From Streptomyces sp. AV19 (GTDB lineage Bacteria; Actinomycetota; Actinomycetes; Streptomycetales; Streptomycetaceae), in NCBI RefSeq assembly GCF_015999245.1, contig NZ_JAEAMR010000007.1, positions 472,871 to 536,870 of the forward strand: DNA of 64,000 nucleotides. Direction: 5' to 3'. Under the pieces are notes generated by a model. The model saw nothing but the letters and a program-made list of their open reading frames with translations, made no database searches and had not been told where the DNA came from. Positions 56,960-64,000 of this stretch are shown here, one piece after another; the stretch's first letter is position 1, and every line of letters begins with the position of its first letter. A program made the position numbers and the translations under genes.

Positions 56960-57784
56960 GTGACAGAGCCAGTGGTGCGGATCCCGGACGCGAAGGTCGC
57001 CCTGTCCACCGCCTCGGTCTACCCCGAGTCCACGGCGACGGCGTTCGAGATCGCCGCCCGGCTGGGCTACGACGGTGTCGAGGTCATGGTGTGGACCGAC
57101 CCCGTCAGTCAGGACATCGACGCCCTGCGCCGGCTCTCCGACTACCACCGGATTCCCATCCTGGCGGTCCACGCGCCCTGTCTGCTGATCACCCAGCGGG
57201 TCTGGTCCACCGACCCCTGGGTCAAGCTCCAGCGGGCGCGCGCGGCGGCCGAGCGGCTCGGCGCCTCCACCGTCGTCGTCCACCCGCCCTTCCGCTGGCA
57301 GCGCTCCTACGCCCGCGACTTCGTCCGCGGGATCTGGCGCATGGCCGACGAGACGGACGTCCGCTTCGCCGTCGAGAACATGTACCCCTGGCGCTACCGC
57401 GACCGCGAGCTGCTCGCCTACGCGCCCGACTGGGACGTCACCAAGGACGACTACCGCCACTTCACGGTGGACCTCTCGCACACCGCCACCGCCCGGACGG
57501 AGGCGCTCGACATGATCGCCCGGATGGGTGACCGCCTCGCCCACGTCCACCTCGCCGACGGCAACGGCTCCCACAAGGACGAGCACCTGGTCCCCGGCCG
57601 GGGCAAACAGCCCTGCGCCGAGCTGCTGGAACAGCTCGCCGTCAGCGGCTTCGACGGCCACGTCGTCGTCGAGGTCAACACCCGGCGCGCCATGTCGGCC
57701 GCCGAACGCGAGGCCGACCTCGCCGAGGCGCTCGCCTTCACCCGGCTGCACCTCGCCTCCCCGACCGGCGCGGCCCGCTCGTGA
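56960..57784 (+). CDS. sugar phosphate isomerase/epimerase-like TIM-barrel protein
   Basis: 274 aa from the GTG at 56960; TACGCT at 56947-56952 lies 7 bases before it. Xylose isomerase/AP-endonuclease-2 barrel: [68 protein letters not shown] and the metal-site region [20 protein letters not shown]. Substrate unknown. The stop overlaps the TetR gene by 4 bases, so the two are coupled. Confidence 0.88.
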   Translation: MTEPVVRIPDAKVALSTASVYPESTATAFEIAARLGYDGVEVMVWTDPVSQDIDALRRLSDYHRIPILAVHAPCLLITQRVWSTDPWVKLQRARAAAERLGASTVVVHPPFRWQRSYARDFVRGIWRMADETDVRFAVENMYPWRYRDRELLAYAPDWDVTKDDYRHFTVDLSHTATARTEALDMIARMGDRLAHVHLADGNGSHKDEHLVPGRGKQPCAELLEQLAVSGFDGHVVVEVNTRRAMSAAEREADLAEALAFTRLHLASPTGAARS

Positions 57785-58389
57785 CCACGCCGCCGCGCCG
57801 GCGCGGCCGCCCGCCCCGCGCCGAGGCCGGCGACGGTCCCGGGGCGCGGGAGCGCATCGTCGCCGCCGCCCGGGCCGAGTTCGCCGAGCGGGGCTACGAC
57901 GGCGCGTCCATCCGCGCCATCGCCAAGGGCGCGGGGGTGGACCCGGCCCTCGTCCACCACTACTTCGGCCCCAAGGAACGGGTCTTCGCCGCCTCCGTCG
58001 AGCTGGGCTTCGCGCCCGCGCTGGCCGCCCCGGACGTCGTCCAGGAGGGCGGCCGCGAGGACGTGGGGGAGCGGCTGACCCGCTTCGTCCTCGGCGTCTG
58101 GGAGGACCCGGCCACCCGGGAGCCGCTGCTCGCCATCGTCCGCTCGGCCGTCGCCAACGAGACGGCGGCCGCGGTCTTCCGGGAGCTCGTCACCGAGCGG
58201 CTGATGCTGCCCATCGCCGGGCTGCTCGGCGTCCCCGACGCCCGGCTGCGCGCCGAGCTGGCCGCGGCGCAGCTGGTGGGCGTGGCCATGCTCCGCCACG
58301 TGATCAAGGTGGAGCCGCTGGCGTCGGTCGGCTTCGAGGACGTGGTGGCGCGGGCGGGCGCCGCGGTGCAGGCGCACCTGACGGGCTGA
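57781..58389 (+). CDS. TetR-family transcriptional regulator
   Basis: 202 aa, GTG start overlapping the previous stop. A basic N-terminus ([15 protein letters not shown]) is followed by the TetR helix-turn-helix: [41 protein letters not shown]. The ligand-binding half (residues 75-200) is helical and typical of the family. It is translationally coupled to the isomerase-like gene, so it may regulate that operon or ilvD, which follows. Confidence 0.9.
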   Translation: MTTPPRRRGRPPRAEAGDGPGARERIVAAARAEFAERGYDGASIRAIAKGAGVDPALVHHYFGPKERVFAASVELGFAPALAAPDVVQEGGREDVGERLTRFVLGVWEDPATREPLLAIVRSAVANETAAAVFRELVTERLMLPIAGLLGVPDARLRAELAAAQLVGVAMLRHVIKVEPLASVGFEDVVARAGAAVQAHLTG

Positions 58390-58397
58390 CCTCGCTG

Positions 58398-58433
58398 TTC
58401 GGGGAACCGTTCGGGGAGCCGTTCGGGGATTCG
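58398..58433 (+). repeat. three tandem 12-base repeats before ilvD
   Basis: TTCGGGGAACCG, TTCGGGGAGCCG and TTCGGGGATTCG follow each other without gaps right after the TetR stop codon and 85-120 bases upstream of ilvD. Candidate operator cluster or slippage product. Confidence 0.6.
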
Positions 58434-58517
58434 TCTCGCATCGCGGAAACCCTGTCCGGATCTTGGATCTTGAGCGTAGGCTCGAAGGACCAGCCGCATC
58501 CCGGAGGAGTGCAGCAC

Positions 58518-60368
58518 ATGCGCCAGCTGAGGTCCCGCACCGTCACCCACGGCCGCAACATGGCGGGCGCCCGCGCCCTCATGCGGGCCTCCGGTGTAGC
58601 GAGCGAGGACATCGGCAAGCCGATCGTCGCCGTCGCCAACTCCTTCACCGAGTTCGTGCCGGGCCACACCCACCTCGCGCCGGTCGGCCGCATCGTCTCG
58701 GACGCCATCCGCGCCGCGGGCGCCGTCCCCCGCGAGTTCAACACCATCGCCGTCGACGACGGCATCGCCATGGGCCACGGCGGCATGCTCTACTCGCTGC
58801 CCTCCCGCGACCTGATCGCCGACTCCGTCGAGTACATGGTCGAGGCGCACTGCGCCGACGCCCTGATCTGCATCTCCAACTGCGACAAGATCACCCCGGG
58901 CATGCTGATGGCCGCGATGCGCCTCAACATCCCCACCGTCTTCGTCTCCGGCGGCCCCATGGAGGCCGGCCAGGCCACCCTCGTCGACGGCACGGTCCGC
59001 AAGCTCGACCTGATCAACGCGATCGTCGACGCGGTGAACGAGAACGTCTCCGACGAGGACGTCCTGCGCATCGAGGAGAACGCCTGCCCCACCTGCGGCT
59101 CCTGCTCCGGCATGTTCACCGCCAACTCGATGAACTGCCTGACCGAGGCCATGGGCCTGGCCCTGCCCGGCAACGGCTCCACGCTCGCCACCCACACCGC
59201 CCGCCGCGCCCTCTACGAGAACGCGGGCCGTACGGTCGTCGAGATCACCAAGCGCCACTACGAGCAGGACGACGACTCCGTCCTGCCGCGCTCCATCGCC
59301 ACCCGCGCGGCCTTCGAGAACGCCATGGCCCTCGACATCGCCATGGGCGGCTCCACCAACACGATCCTGCACCTGCTCGCCGCCGCGCAGGAGGCCGAGC
59401 TGGACTACGACCTGAAGGACGTCGACGCCGTCTCGCGCCGCGTCCCCTGCCTCGCCAAGGTCGCCCCCAACGTCGCCCCCGGCGGCACGTACTACATGGA
59501 GGACGTGCACCGCGCCGGCGGCATCCCCGCCATCCTCGGCGAGCTCCACCGGGGCGGCCTGCTCAACGAGGACGTGCGCACCGTCCACTCCGCGTCGCTC
59601 GCCGAGTGGCTCAAGTCCTGGGACGTGCGCGGCGGTTCGCCGTCCCCCGAGGCCGTCGAGCTGTTCCACGCCGCGCCCGGCTGCCGCCGCTCGGCGACCG
59701 CCTTCTCGCAGTCCGAGCGCTGGGAGAGCCTGGACGTCGACGCGGCCGGGGGCTGCATCCGCTCCGTCGAGCACGCGTACTCGAAGGACGGCGGGCTGGC
59801 CGTCCTCAAGGGCAACCTCGCGGTCGACGGCTGCGTCGTGAAGACGGCCGGCGTCGACGAGTCGATCTGGACCTTCGAAGGCCCGGCCGTCGTCTGCGAG
59901 TCGCAGGACGAGGCCGTCGAGAAGATCCTCGGGAAGAAGGTCAAGGAGGGCGACGTCGTCGTCATCCGCTACGAGGGCCCGCGCGGCGGCCCCGGCATGC
60001 AGGAGATGCTCTACCCGACCTCGTTCCTCAAGGGCCGCGGCCTGGGCAAGGCGTGCGCCCTGGTCACGGACGGCCGCTTCTCGGGCGGCACTTCGGGCCT
60101 GTCGATCGGCCACGCGTCGCCGGAGGCGGCGTCCGGCGGGACGATCGCGCTGGTGCGGGACGGGGACCGGATCCGCATCGACATCCCGGCGCGCTCGATC
60201 GAACTCCTCGTGCCGGAGGAGGAGCTGGAATCCCGCCGGGCCGCACTGGGCGGCGTGTACGCCCCCGCGGACCGGGACCGCAAGGTCTCGGCGGCGCTGC
60301 GCGCGTACGCGGCGATGGCGACGAGCGCGGACAAGGGGGCGGTGCGGGATGTGACGCGGCTGGGGTGA
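58518..60368 (+). CDS. ilvD: dihydroxy-acid dehydratase
   Basis: 616 aa. Dehydrates dihydroxy-isovalerate and dihydroxy-methylvalerate in valine/isoleucine synthesis. Fe-S ligands in [10 protein letters not shown] and [14 protein letters not shown]; further motifs [38 protein letters not shown] and [15 protein letters not shown] lies 8-14 bases before the ATG. A TAGGCT box at 58477-58482 is a likely -10. The gene has its own promoter and is not linked to other ilv genes here. Confidence 0.96.
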   Translation: MRQLRSRTVTHGRNMAGARALMRASGVASEDIGKPIVAVANSFTEFVPGHTHLAPVGRIVSDAIRAAGAVPREFNTIAVDDGIAMGHGGMLYSLPSRDLIADSVEYMVEAHCADALICISNCDKITPGMLMAAMRLNIPTVFVSGGPMEAGQATLVDGTVRKLDLINAIVDAVNENVSDEDVLRIEENACPTCGSCSGMFTANSMNCLTEAMGLALPGNGSTLATHTARRALYENAGRTVVEITKRHYEQDDDSVLPRSIATRAAFENAMALDIAMGGSTNTILHLLAAAQEAELDYDLKDVDAVSRRVPCLAKVAPNVAPGGTYYMEDVHRAGGIPAILGELHRGGLLNEDVRTVHSASLAEWLKSWDVRGGSPSPEAVELFHAAPGCRRSATAFSQSERWESLDVDAAGGCIRSVEHAYSKDGGLAVLKGNLAVDGCVVKTAGVDESIWTFEGPAVVCESQDEAVEKILGKKVKEGDVVVIRYEGPRGGPGMQEMLYPTSFLKGRGLGKACALVTDGRFSGGTSGLSIGHASPEAASGGTIALVRDGDRIRIDIPARSIELLVPEEELESRRAALGGVYAPADRDRKVSAALRAYAAMATSADKGAVRDVTRLG

Positions 60369-60381
60369 GTTTTTCTCCCTG

Positions 60382-60547
60382 CCCCGCCCTTTCACCGTTT
60401 CTTGCGGGGCTCCGCCCCTCGGCCCGGCACCGCGCTCCGCGCGGTGGTGCGGGGGCTTCGCCCCCCCTGCGCCCCCCCCGGTCAACGCGGCGAAGCCGCG
60501 TTACAGGCCCCGGGGCTTGCCCCGGGAGAAACGGTGAAAGGGCGGGG
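60382..60547. repeat. GC-rich intergenic repeat element (copy G, perfect inverted ends)
   Basis: Shortest copy, 166 bases. The 20-base termini at 60382-60401 and 60528-60547 are perfect inverted repeats (CCCTTTCACCGTTTC / GAAACGGTGAAAGGG within them). Inside are GGGGCTCCGCCCC, CCGCGCTCCGCGCGG and ACGCGGCGAAGCCGCGT palindromes. It lies between convergent ilvD and the kinase gene. Confidence 0.8.
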
Positions 60548-60559
60548 CGGGGAGAAAAC

Positions 60560-62719
60560 TCACCGCCAGCGGTCCGCGTCCCACACCGCCACCCCGAACA
60601 CCGTCCCGTCCGGCGCCGACCCGAAGACCCGCCCCCGCGCCACCACCGGCGCCGGCACCTCCCCCGCGAACCCCCGGTCCGGTCCCGCCGGCCGCGGCCG
60701 CGTCTGCCCGAGCAACGACCCGCGCCCCGCGTCCACCGCTATCAACCGGCCGTCCGCCGCCGAGAAGTACACCCGGCGCCGGTCCGCCACCGGCGCCGAC
60801 GCGTTGGACACCGAGGTCTCCAGCTTCCACAGCCGCCGCCCCCGCTCCGTGTCCACGGCCGTCAGCCCGCCGTCCCCGGCCAGCAGATAGACCGCGTCGC
60901 CGCGCGCCACCGCGCTCGTCGTGTACAGCGGCACGTCCAGCGGAACCCGGCGCTCCCGCCGCGCCGCCGGGTCGTAACTGACGACGGCGGTCACCCGGTT
61001 GTCCCGGTCGGTCGCGGTCAGGTGCAGCCCGCCGTCCGTACGGGCGCCCACCGCCCGCAGGTTCCCGGCCGCCGTCCACTGCCAGAGCACGCGCCCGGTG
61101 CCCGGTTCGACGGCCGCCACCCGCGTGTGCCGGTCGTCCGCCGCCAGTTCGACGGCGTAGACGGGGCCCGTGCCGTACGAGGAGAGGACGGGGGAACGGA
61201 ACCCGGGGATCCGGTTCCGCCACCGCTCCCGGCCGCTCCGCGCGTCCAGCGCGGTCATGGTGCCGTCCCCGGCGGCCAGCAGGATCGTGTCGTCGTCCGC
61301 GGGGAAGACCCGCCCCGGGTAGCGCGAGACGTCCAGGGTCCGGCGCGGCCTGCCCGAGGCGGCGTCGAGGGCCAGCAGTTCACGGCCGTCCGCCGACAGG
61401 GCGTGCACCAGGCCCCCGCTGACGACGGGCACGCCCGGCGGCACGGCACCGCCCTTCCGGACCGGCGCCGCCGCGCGCCGCCAGAGCACCCGGCCGTCGA
61501 GGGCGTCGATGCGGACCGCGAGCAGCCCGGGCGCCGAGCAGAAGAGGCCGCCCTCGGCGTAGGAGCAACGGCCCGTCCGGCCTTTGCCGAGGGAGGCCTG
61601 CCAGGGCCGCCACGACGCCCCCGCGGACGAGGAGGCCCGCGTCTGCAGCGGCTCGCCGCGGGAGTCGGCCCGCTTCACCGCCCAGCCGGCGCCCACGCCG
61701 AGCGCCGCCACGACGAGCGCGCCGACGGCGAACCACGAGGTGCGCCGCCACCGGGCCCGCGGGGCGGCCGGCCCGTCGGGGGCGGACCGGGAGTGGGTCA
61801 CGGGGGTGTCGGCGGACCGCTGCCGGAGAACCGGACGCGGCTGCGGCGCGTACGACACGTCCGGCAGCCGCGGCACCGTCGGCCGCTCGTGCTCCGCCAG
61901 CGCCGGCAGCCGGGACATGATCGCGTCCGGCGTCGGCCGGTCCGCCGGCTCCTTGGCCAGGCAGTCCCGCAGCAGCGGCACCAGATCGGCGGGCACCCCC
62001 GCCAGCTCCGGCTCGTCGTGCACCACTTGGTACGCGACCAGGTACGGGCTGTCGGACTCGAACGGCCCCCGCCCCGTCGCCGCGTGGACCAGCAGCGAGG
62101 CCAGCGCGAACACGTCCGCCGCCGGCCCGACCTCGCGCGGCCGCTGGAACTGCTCCGGCGCCATGAACGGCGGGGTGCCGACCAGCTTCCCCGTCTCGGT
62201 CCGCAACTCGCTGTCGTACGGGCGGGAGATGCCGAAGTCGATGACCTTCGGACCGTCGTCGGCGAGCAGGACGTTGCTGGGCTTGAGGTCCCGGTGCACG
62301 ACCCCCGCGCGGTGGATGTCGCGCAGCGCCTCCGCCAGCCCCGCGGCCAGCCGCCGGACCTCGTCCGGGGTGAGCGGGCCATGCTCCTTGATGTACGAGG
62401 CGAGGGTGGGGCCCGCGATGCACAGCGTGGCCATCCACGGCCGCTCGCAGTCCGGGTCCGCGTCCACGACCGGAGCGGTGAACGCCCCGCTCACCCGCCG
62501 GGCGGCCGCCACCTCCTGCCGGAACCGCGCCCTGAACTCCGGATCCGCCGCGTACTCGGCGTGCACCACCTTGACCGCCAGCCGAAGACCCGACGGCGAG
62601 TACGCCAGGTGCACGACGCCCATGCCGCCCGAGCCGAGACGTCCTTCCAGGCGGTACCGACCGGCGTACTCGGGATCCTCCGCGCCCAGTCCGCTCCCGG
62701 TGTCGCGCAGCGGCGGCAT
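60560..62719 (-). CDS. membrane Ser/Thr protein kinase with PQQ-type beta-propeller sensor
   Basis: 719 aa from the ATG at 62719, just after GGGGGTGGGGA. Kinase domain at residues 21-280: glycine loop LGSGGMGVVH, Lys50 in LAVKVV, HRDLKPSN (Asp144), DFG at 161-163 and MAPEQFQRP. A Pro-rich linker and one membrane helix (WFAVGALVVAALGVGAGWA, about 335-353) follow. Then comes an extracellular eight-bladed-type PQQ/WD propeller (repeated GRVLWRRAAAP, GRERWRNRIPG, GRRLWKLETS motifs). The propeller likely senses a ligand or wall component. It is divergent from the SH3 gene. Confidence 0.92.
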   Translation of the reverse strand: MPPLRDTGSGLGAEDPEYAGRYRLEGRLGSGGMGVVHLAYSPSGLRLAVKVVHAEYAADPEFRARFRQEVAAARRVSGAFTAPVVDADPDCERPWMATLCIAGPTLASYIKEHGPLTPDEVRRLAAGLAEALRDIHRAGVVHRDLKPSNVLLADDGPKVIDFGISRPYDSELRTETGKLVGTPPFMAPEQFQRPREVGPAADVFALASLLVHAATGRGPFESDSPYLVAYQVVHDEPELAGVPADLVPLLRDCLAKEPADRPTPDAIMSRLPALAEHERPTVPRLPDVSYAPQPRPVLRQRSADTPVTHSRSAPDGPAAPRARWRRTSWFAVGALVVAALGVGAGWAVKRADSRGEPLQTRASSSAGASWRPWQASLGKGRTGRCSYAEGGLFCSAPGLLAVRIDALDGRVLWRRAAAPVRKGGAVPPGVPVVSGGLVHALSADGRELLALDAASGRPRRTLDVSRYPGRVFPADDDTILLAAGDGTMTALDARSGRERWRNRIPGFRSPVLSSYGTGPVYAVELAADDRHTRVAAVEPGTGRVLWQWTAAGNLRAVGARTDGGLHLTATDRDNRVTAVVSYDPAARRERRVPLDVPLYTTSAVARGDAVYLLAGDGGLTAVDTERGRRLWKLETSVSNASAPVADRRRVYFSAADGRLIAVDAGRGSLLGQTRPRPAGPDRGFAGEVPAPVVARGRVFGSAPDGTVFGVAVWDADRWR

Positions 62720-62884
62720 TCCCCACCCCCGTTGTCCTCTCGGCCGCATAGGCGGCGTGCGGAGCCTAGTCGATGGGGCGCCCGATCCCCGGGAGGGCGT
62801 GCCGGGCCTTGCTAGCCTGCGCATGTCATTCAGCCGTCAACAACAGGCAGCTGACGGTCGTTTTGGAACGGGGGAAGACGCTCC

Positions 62885-63217
62885 ATGACCACTGAAGAGA
62901 TCCTCGACGGGACCGGCGCGGCGGAGAGCATGGCGGAAGGAGTGGCGGCACCACAGGCGGCAGTCGCCCTCGGCTCGTACGCCATCGCCTCCGGCTATCA
63001 GGTCAACGTGCGCAGCGGTCCCAGCACCCGCAGCGCACTGGTCCGGGTCCTCCCGAAGGGCTCCCGGGTCCAGATCCGCTGCCAGACCCGGGGCGAGACC
63101 GTCTCCGGTCCCTGTGGCACCACGGACATCTGGGACAACATCGGCCCGGGGCAGTACGTGTCCGACTCCTATGTGAAGACCGGCAGCGGCGGCTTCGTGG
63201 CGGGACGCTGCTCCTGA
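62885..63217 (+). CDS. bacterial SH3-domain protein
   Basis: 110 aa. C-terminal SH3b domain: YQVNVRSGPSTRSALVRVLP, KGSRVQIRCQTRGE, DIWDNIGPGQYVSDSYVKTG. Such domains usually bind peptidoglycan, but this protein has no recognisable signal peptide, only an acidic N-terminus (MTTEEILDG). Cys residues at IRCQ, GPCG and RCS could pair. The leader holds CCGTCA/TGACGG inverted arms (about 62832-62856) and a TAGCCT box near 62813. Confidence 0.8.
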   Translation: MTTEEILDGTGAAESMAEGVAAPQAAVALGSYAIASGYQVNVRSGPSTRSALVRVLPKGSRVQIRCQTRGETVSGPCGTTDIWDNIGPGQYVSDSYVKTGSGGFVAGRCS

Positions 63218-63223
63218 CCCCCC

Positions 63224-63260
63224 ATAAAGGGACATCGTTGACCTCGATAAGGGGACATCG
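63224..63260 (+). repeat. short direct repeat before the 63278 gene
   Basis: ATAAAGGGACATCG (63224-63237) and ATAAGGGGACATCG (63247-63260) recur with a 23-base period, followed by GATAATCGG just before the start at 63278. Probably a regulatory site, since the spacing is two helical turns. Confidence 0.5.
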
Positions 63261-63277
63261 CTGTCGATAATCGGCAC

Positions 63278-63739
63278 ATGAGTGGAGAACGACGCCGCCC
63301 GGCTCCGGAGCCGATCCCTCCGGAGCCGATCCGTTTCTTCGGTACGACCTGGGTCGAGCACGACGGTGGCTACGCCCTGCGCCGCGCCTGTGTCGCCGCG
63401 GGCGGCCTGGCGGCCGCCGTCGCGGGCGGGCTCCTCCTGCGCCTCGGCTACGAGGGCCTGGCCATCGCCAAGGTCGGCGGCCTGGTGAACATCCTCGTCG
63501 TCGGGGCCGTGACCATCTGTACGGCGCTGGCCTTCCGCCGCACCTGGGAGGGCTTCGTCCGGCGCCCCGGCCCGGCGCGGGAGGAAGACGCGGAGCGGTC
63601 GGTGGCCGGGCTGATGGCCGTCGGCTTCGTCGGCGTCTTCCTCGCCTGGTCCCTGCGCGCGCTCCAGGAGGCGCCGGGGGAGCAGCTGCGGCGGCGGGAG
63701 TACGAGCGGGGACGAGGGGGTGGGCGTGAGCACCCCTGA
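63278..63739 (+). CDS. three-span membrane protein, unknown function
   Basis: 153 aa. N-terminal PEPIRFFGTTWVEHDGGYAL is followed by membrane helices at about 38-58, 66-84 and 109-128. The C-terminal tail is charged (EQLRRREYERGRGGGR). This pattern is a conserved streptomycete membrane protein without known role. The start at 63278 lies right after the GATAATCGG sequence. It precedes the stable-RNA promoter region. Confidence 0.75.
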   Translation: MSGERRRPAPEPIPPEPIRFFGTTWVEHDGGYALRRACVAAGGLAAAVAGGLLLRLGYEGLAIAKVGGLVNILVVGAVTICTALAFRRTWEGFVRRPGPAREEDAERSVAGLMAVGFVGVFLAWSLRALQEAPGEQLRRREYERGRGGGREHP

Positions 63740-64000
63740 ACCTCGTGTAGAGTTCTTCGAGTTGCCACGGCCTCCGCGAGGAAGCCGGGGCGGCACTTCA
63801 CGCCAGCTCGGCGGGATTCACTACTGCACGGCCCTTGAACGGGATGGATTTCGGCATGCCGGAATTCGGTTCCGGACTCCGATTGGGAGTCGCGGGGGAA
63901 ATCCGCTAAAGTAGTGATCACGCCGGAAGGCGCGAAACAAACCCCCTCCAACGGGGATCGGATTCAGGATCCGGGCCGGAAACGGAACGGAAAACGGATC
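63740..64000 (+). promoter_or_regulatory. probable promoter/leader region of an rRNA (or tRNA) operon
   Basis: 261 bases with no coding signal and unusually A-rich for this genome near the end (GGAAACGGAACGGAAAACGG). A TAGAGT box lies at 63748-63753. A clear promoter TTGGGA (63883-63888), 18-base spacer, TAAAGT (63907-63912) follows. After it come CGCCGGAAGGCG and A-rich processing-type sequence, as seen upstream of Streptomyces 16S genes. The RNA gene itself would lie beyond the window. Confidence 0.5.

Noticed and set aside
58463..62815. 1450-codon plus-strand open frame across ilvD, a repeat and the kinase gene
   Set aside because: Out-of-frame with ilvD and antisense to the kinase; low-complexity Arg/Pro translation and no domain pattern.
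63720..63914. Small plus-strand open frame after the 63278 gene
   Set aside because: It spans two promoter boxes of the probable stable-RNA leader and lacks a ribosome site and codon bias.

Overview
The window is chromosomal DNA from a streptomycete (Streptomyces or a very close relative). GC content and third-codon GC are very high, and GTG starts and ATGA/GTGA stop-start overlaps are common. Many genes have a TANNNT box 6-7 bases before the start codon (leaderless mRNAs). The gene content matches a conserved Streptomyces core segment: the folate cluster, panC-nadB-nadC-coaX, lsr2, clpC, sigE-cseABC, mutY, disA, radA and ilvD.

Layout. 1-6.8 kb: 3' end of folE, a membrane esterase, an MprF-type aminoacyl-phosphatidylglycerol synthase, then folP, an NTF2-like gene, folB, folK and a DUF3180 membrane protein. 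7-10.8 kb: a divergent glycine betaine/osmoprotectant ABC transporter. 10.9-20.2 kb: a coiled-coil membrane protein, a second nuoD paired with a MidA/NDUFAF7-type methyltransferase, a NarL-type two-component system, and LysR, SDR and ArsR genes. 20.4-25.7 kb: five tightly coupled genes for pantothenate/CoA and NAD synthesis. 26.4-32.5 kb: small conserved genes, a BlaI-type regulator, an acetyltransferase, lsr2 and clpC.

32.6-42.3 kb is the accessory region. A trypsin-NACHT-LRR (STAND/NLR-like) conflict gene, coupled to a trypco2 gene, is interrupted by a 6.1-kb element. The element carries three overlapping tyrosine recombinase genes plus a small TnpC/DUF6262-like gene, and has imperfect terminal inverted repeats. 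Removing 33472-39590 rejoins the two fragments in frame into one gene of about 1071 codons.

42.4-64 kb returns to core genes: an M23 peptidase with a structured leader (possibly a c-di-AMP riboswitch), AraC and VOC genes, sigE-cseA-cseB-cseC, mutY, disA and radA. These are followed by a Ppx/GppA phosphatase, a sugar isomerase-like protein, a TetR regulator, ilvD, a PQQ-propeller Ser/Thr kinase and small envelope genes. The right edge looks like the promoter/leader of a stable-RNA (rrn) operon.

Seven intergenic gaps, five of them between convergent genes, hold members of one GC-rich repeat family. Its ends carry CCCTTTCACCGTTTC or the inverse GAAACGGTGAAAGGG. This family is the main non-genic structure of the window.
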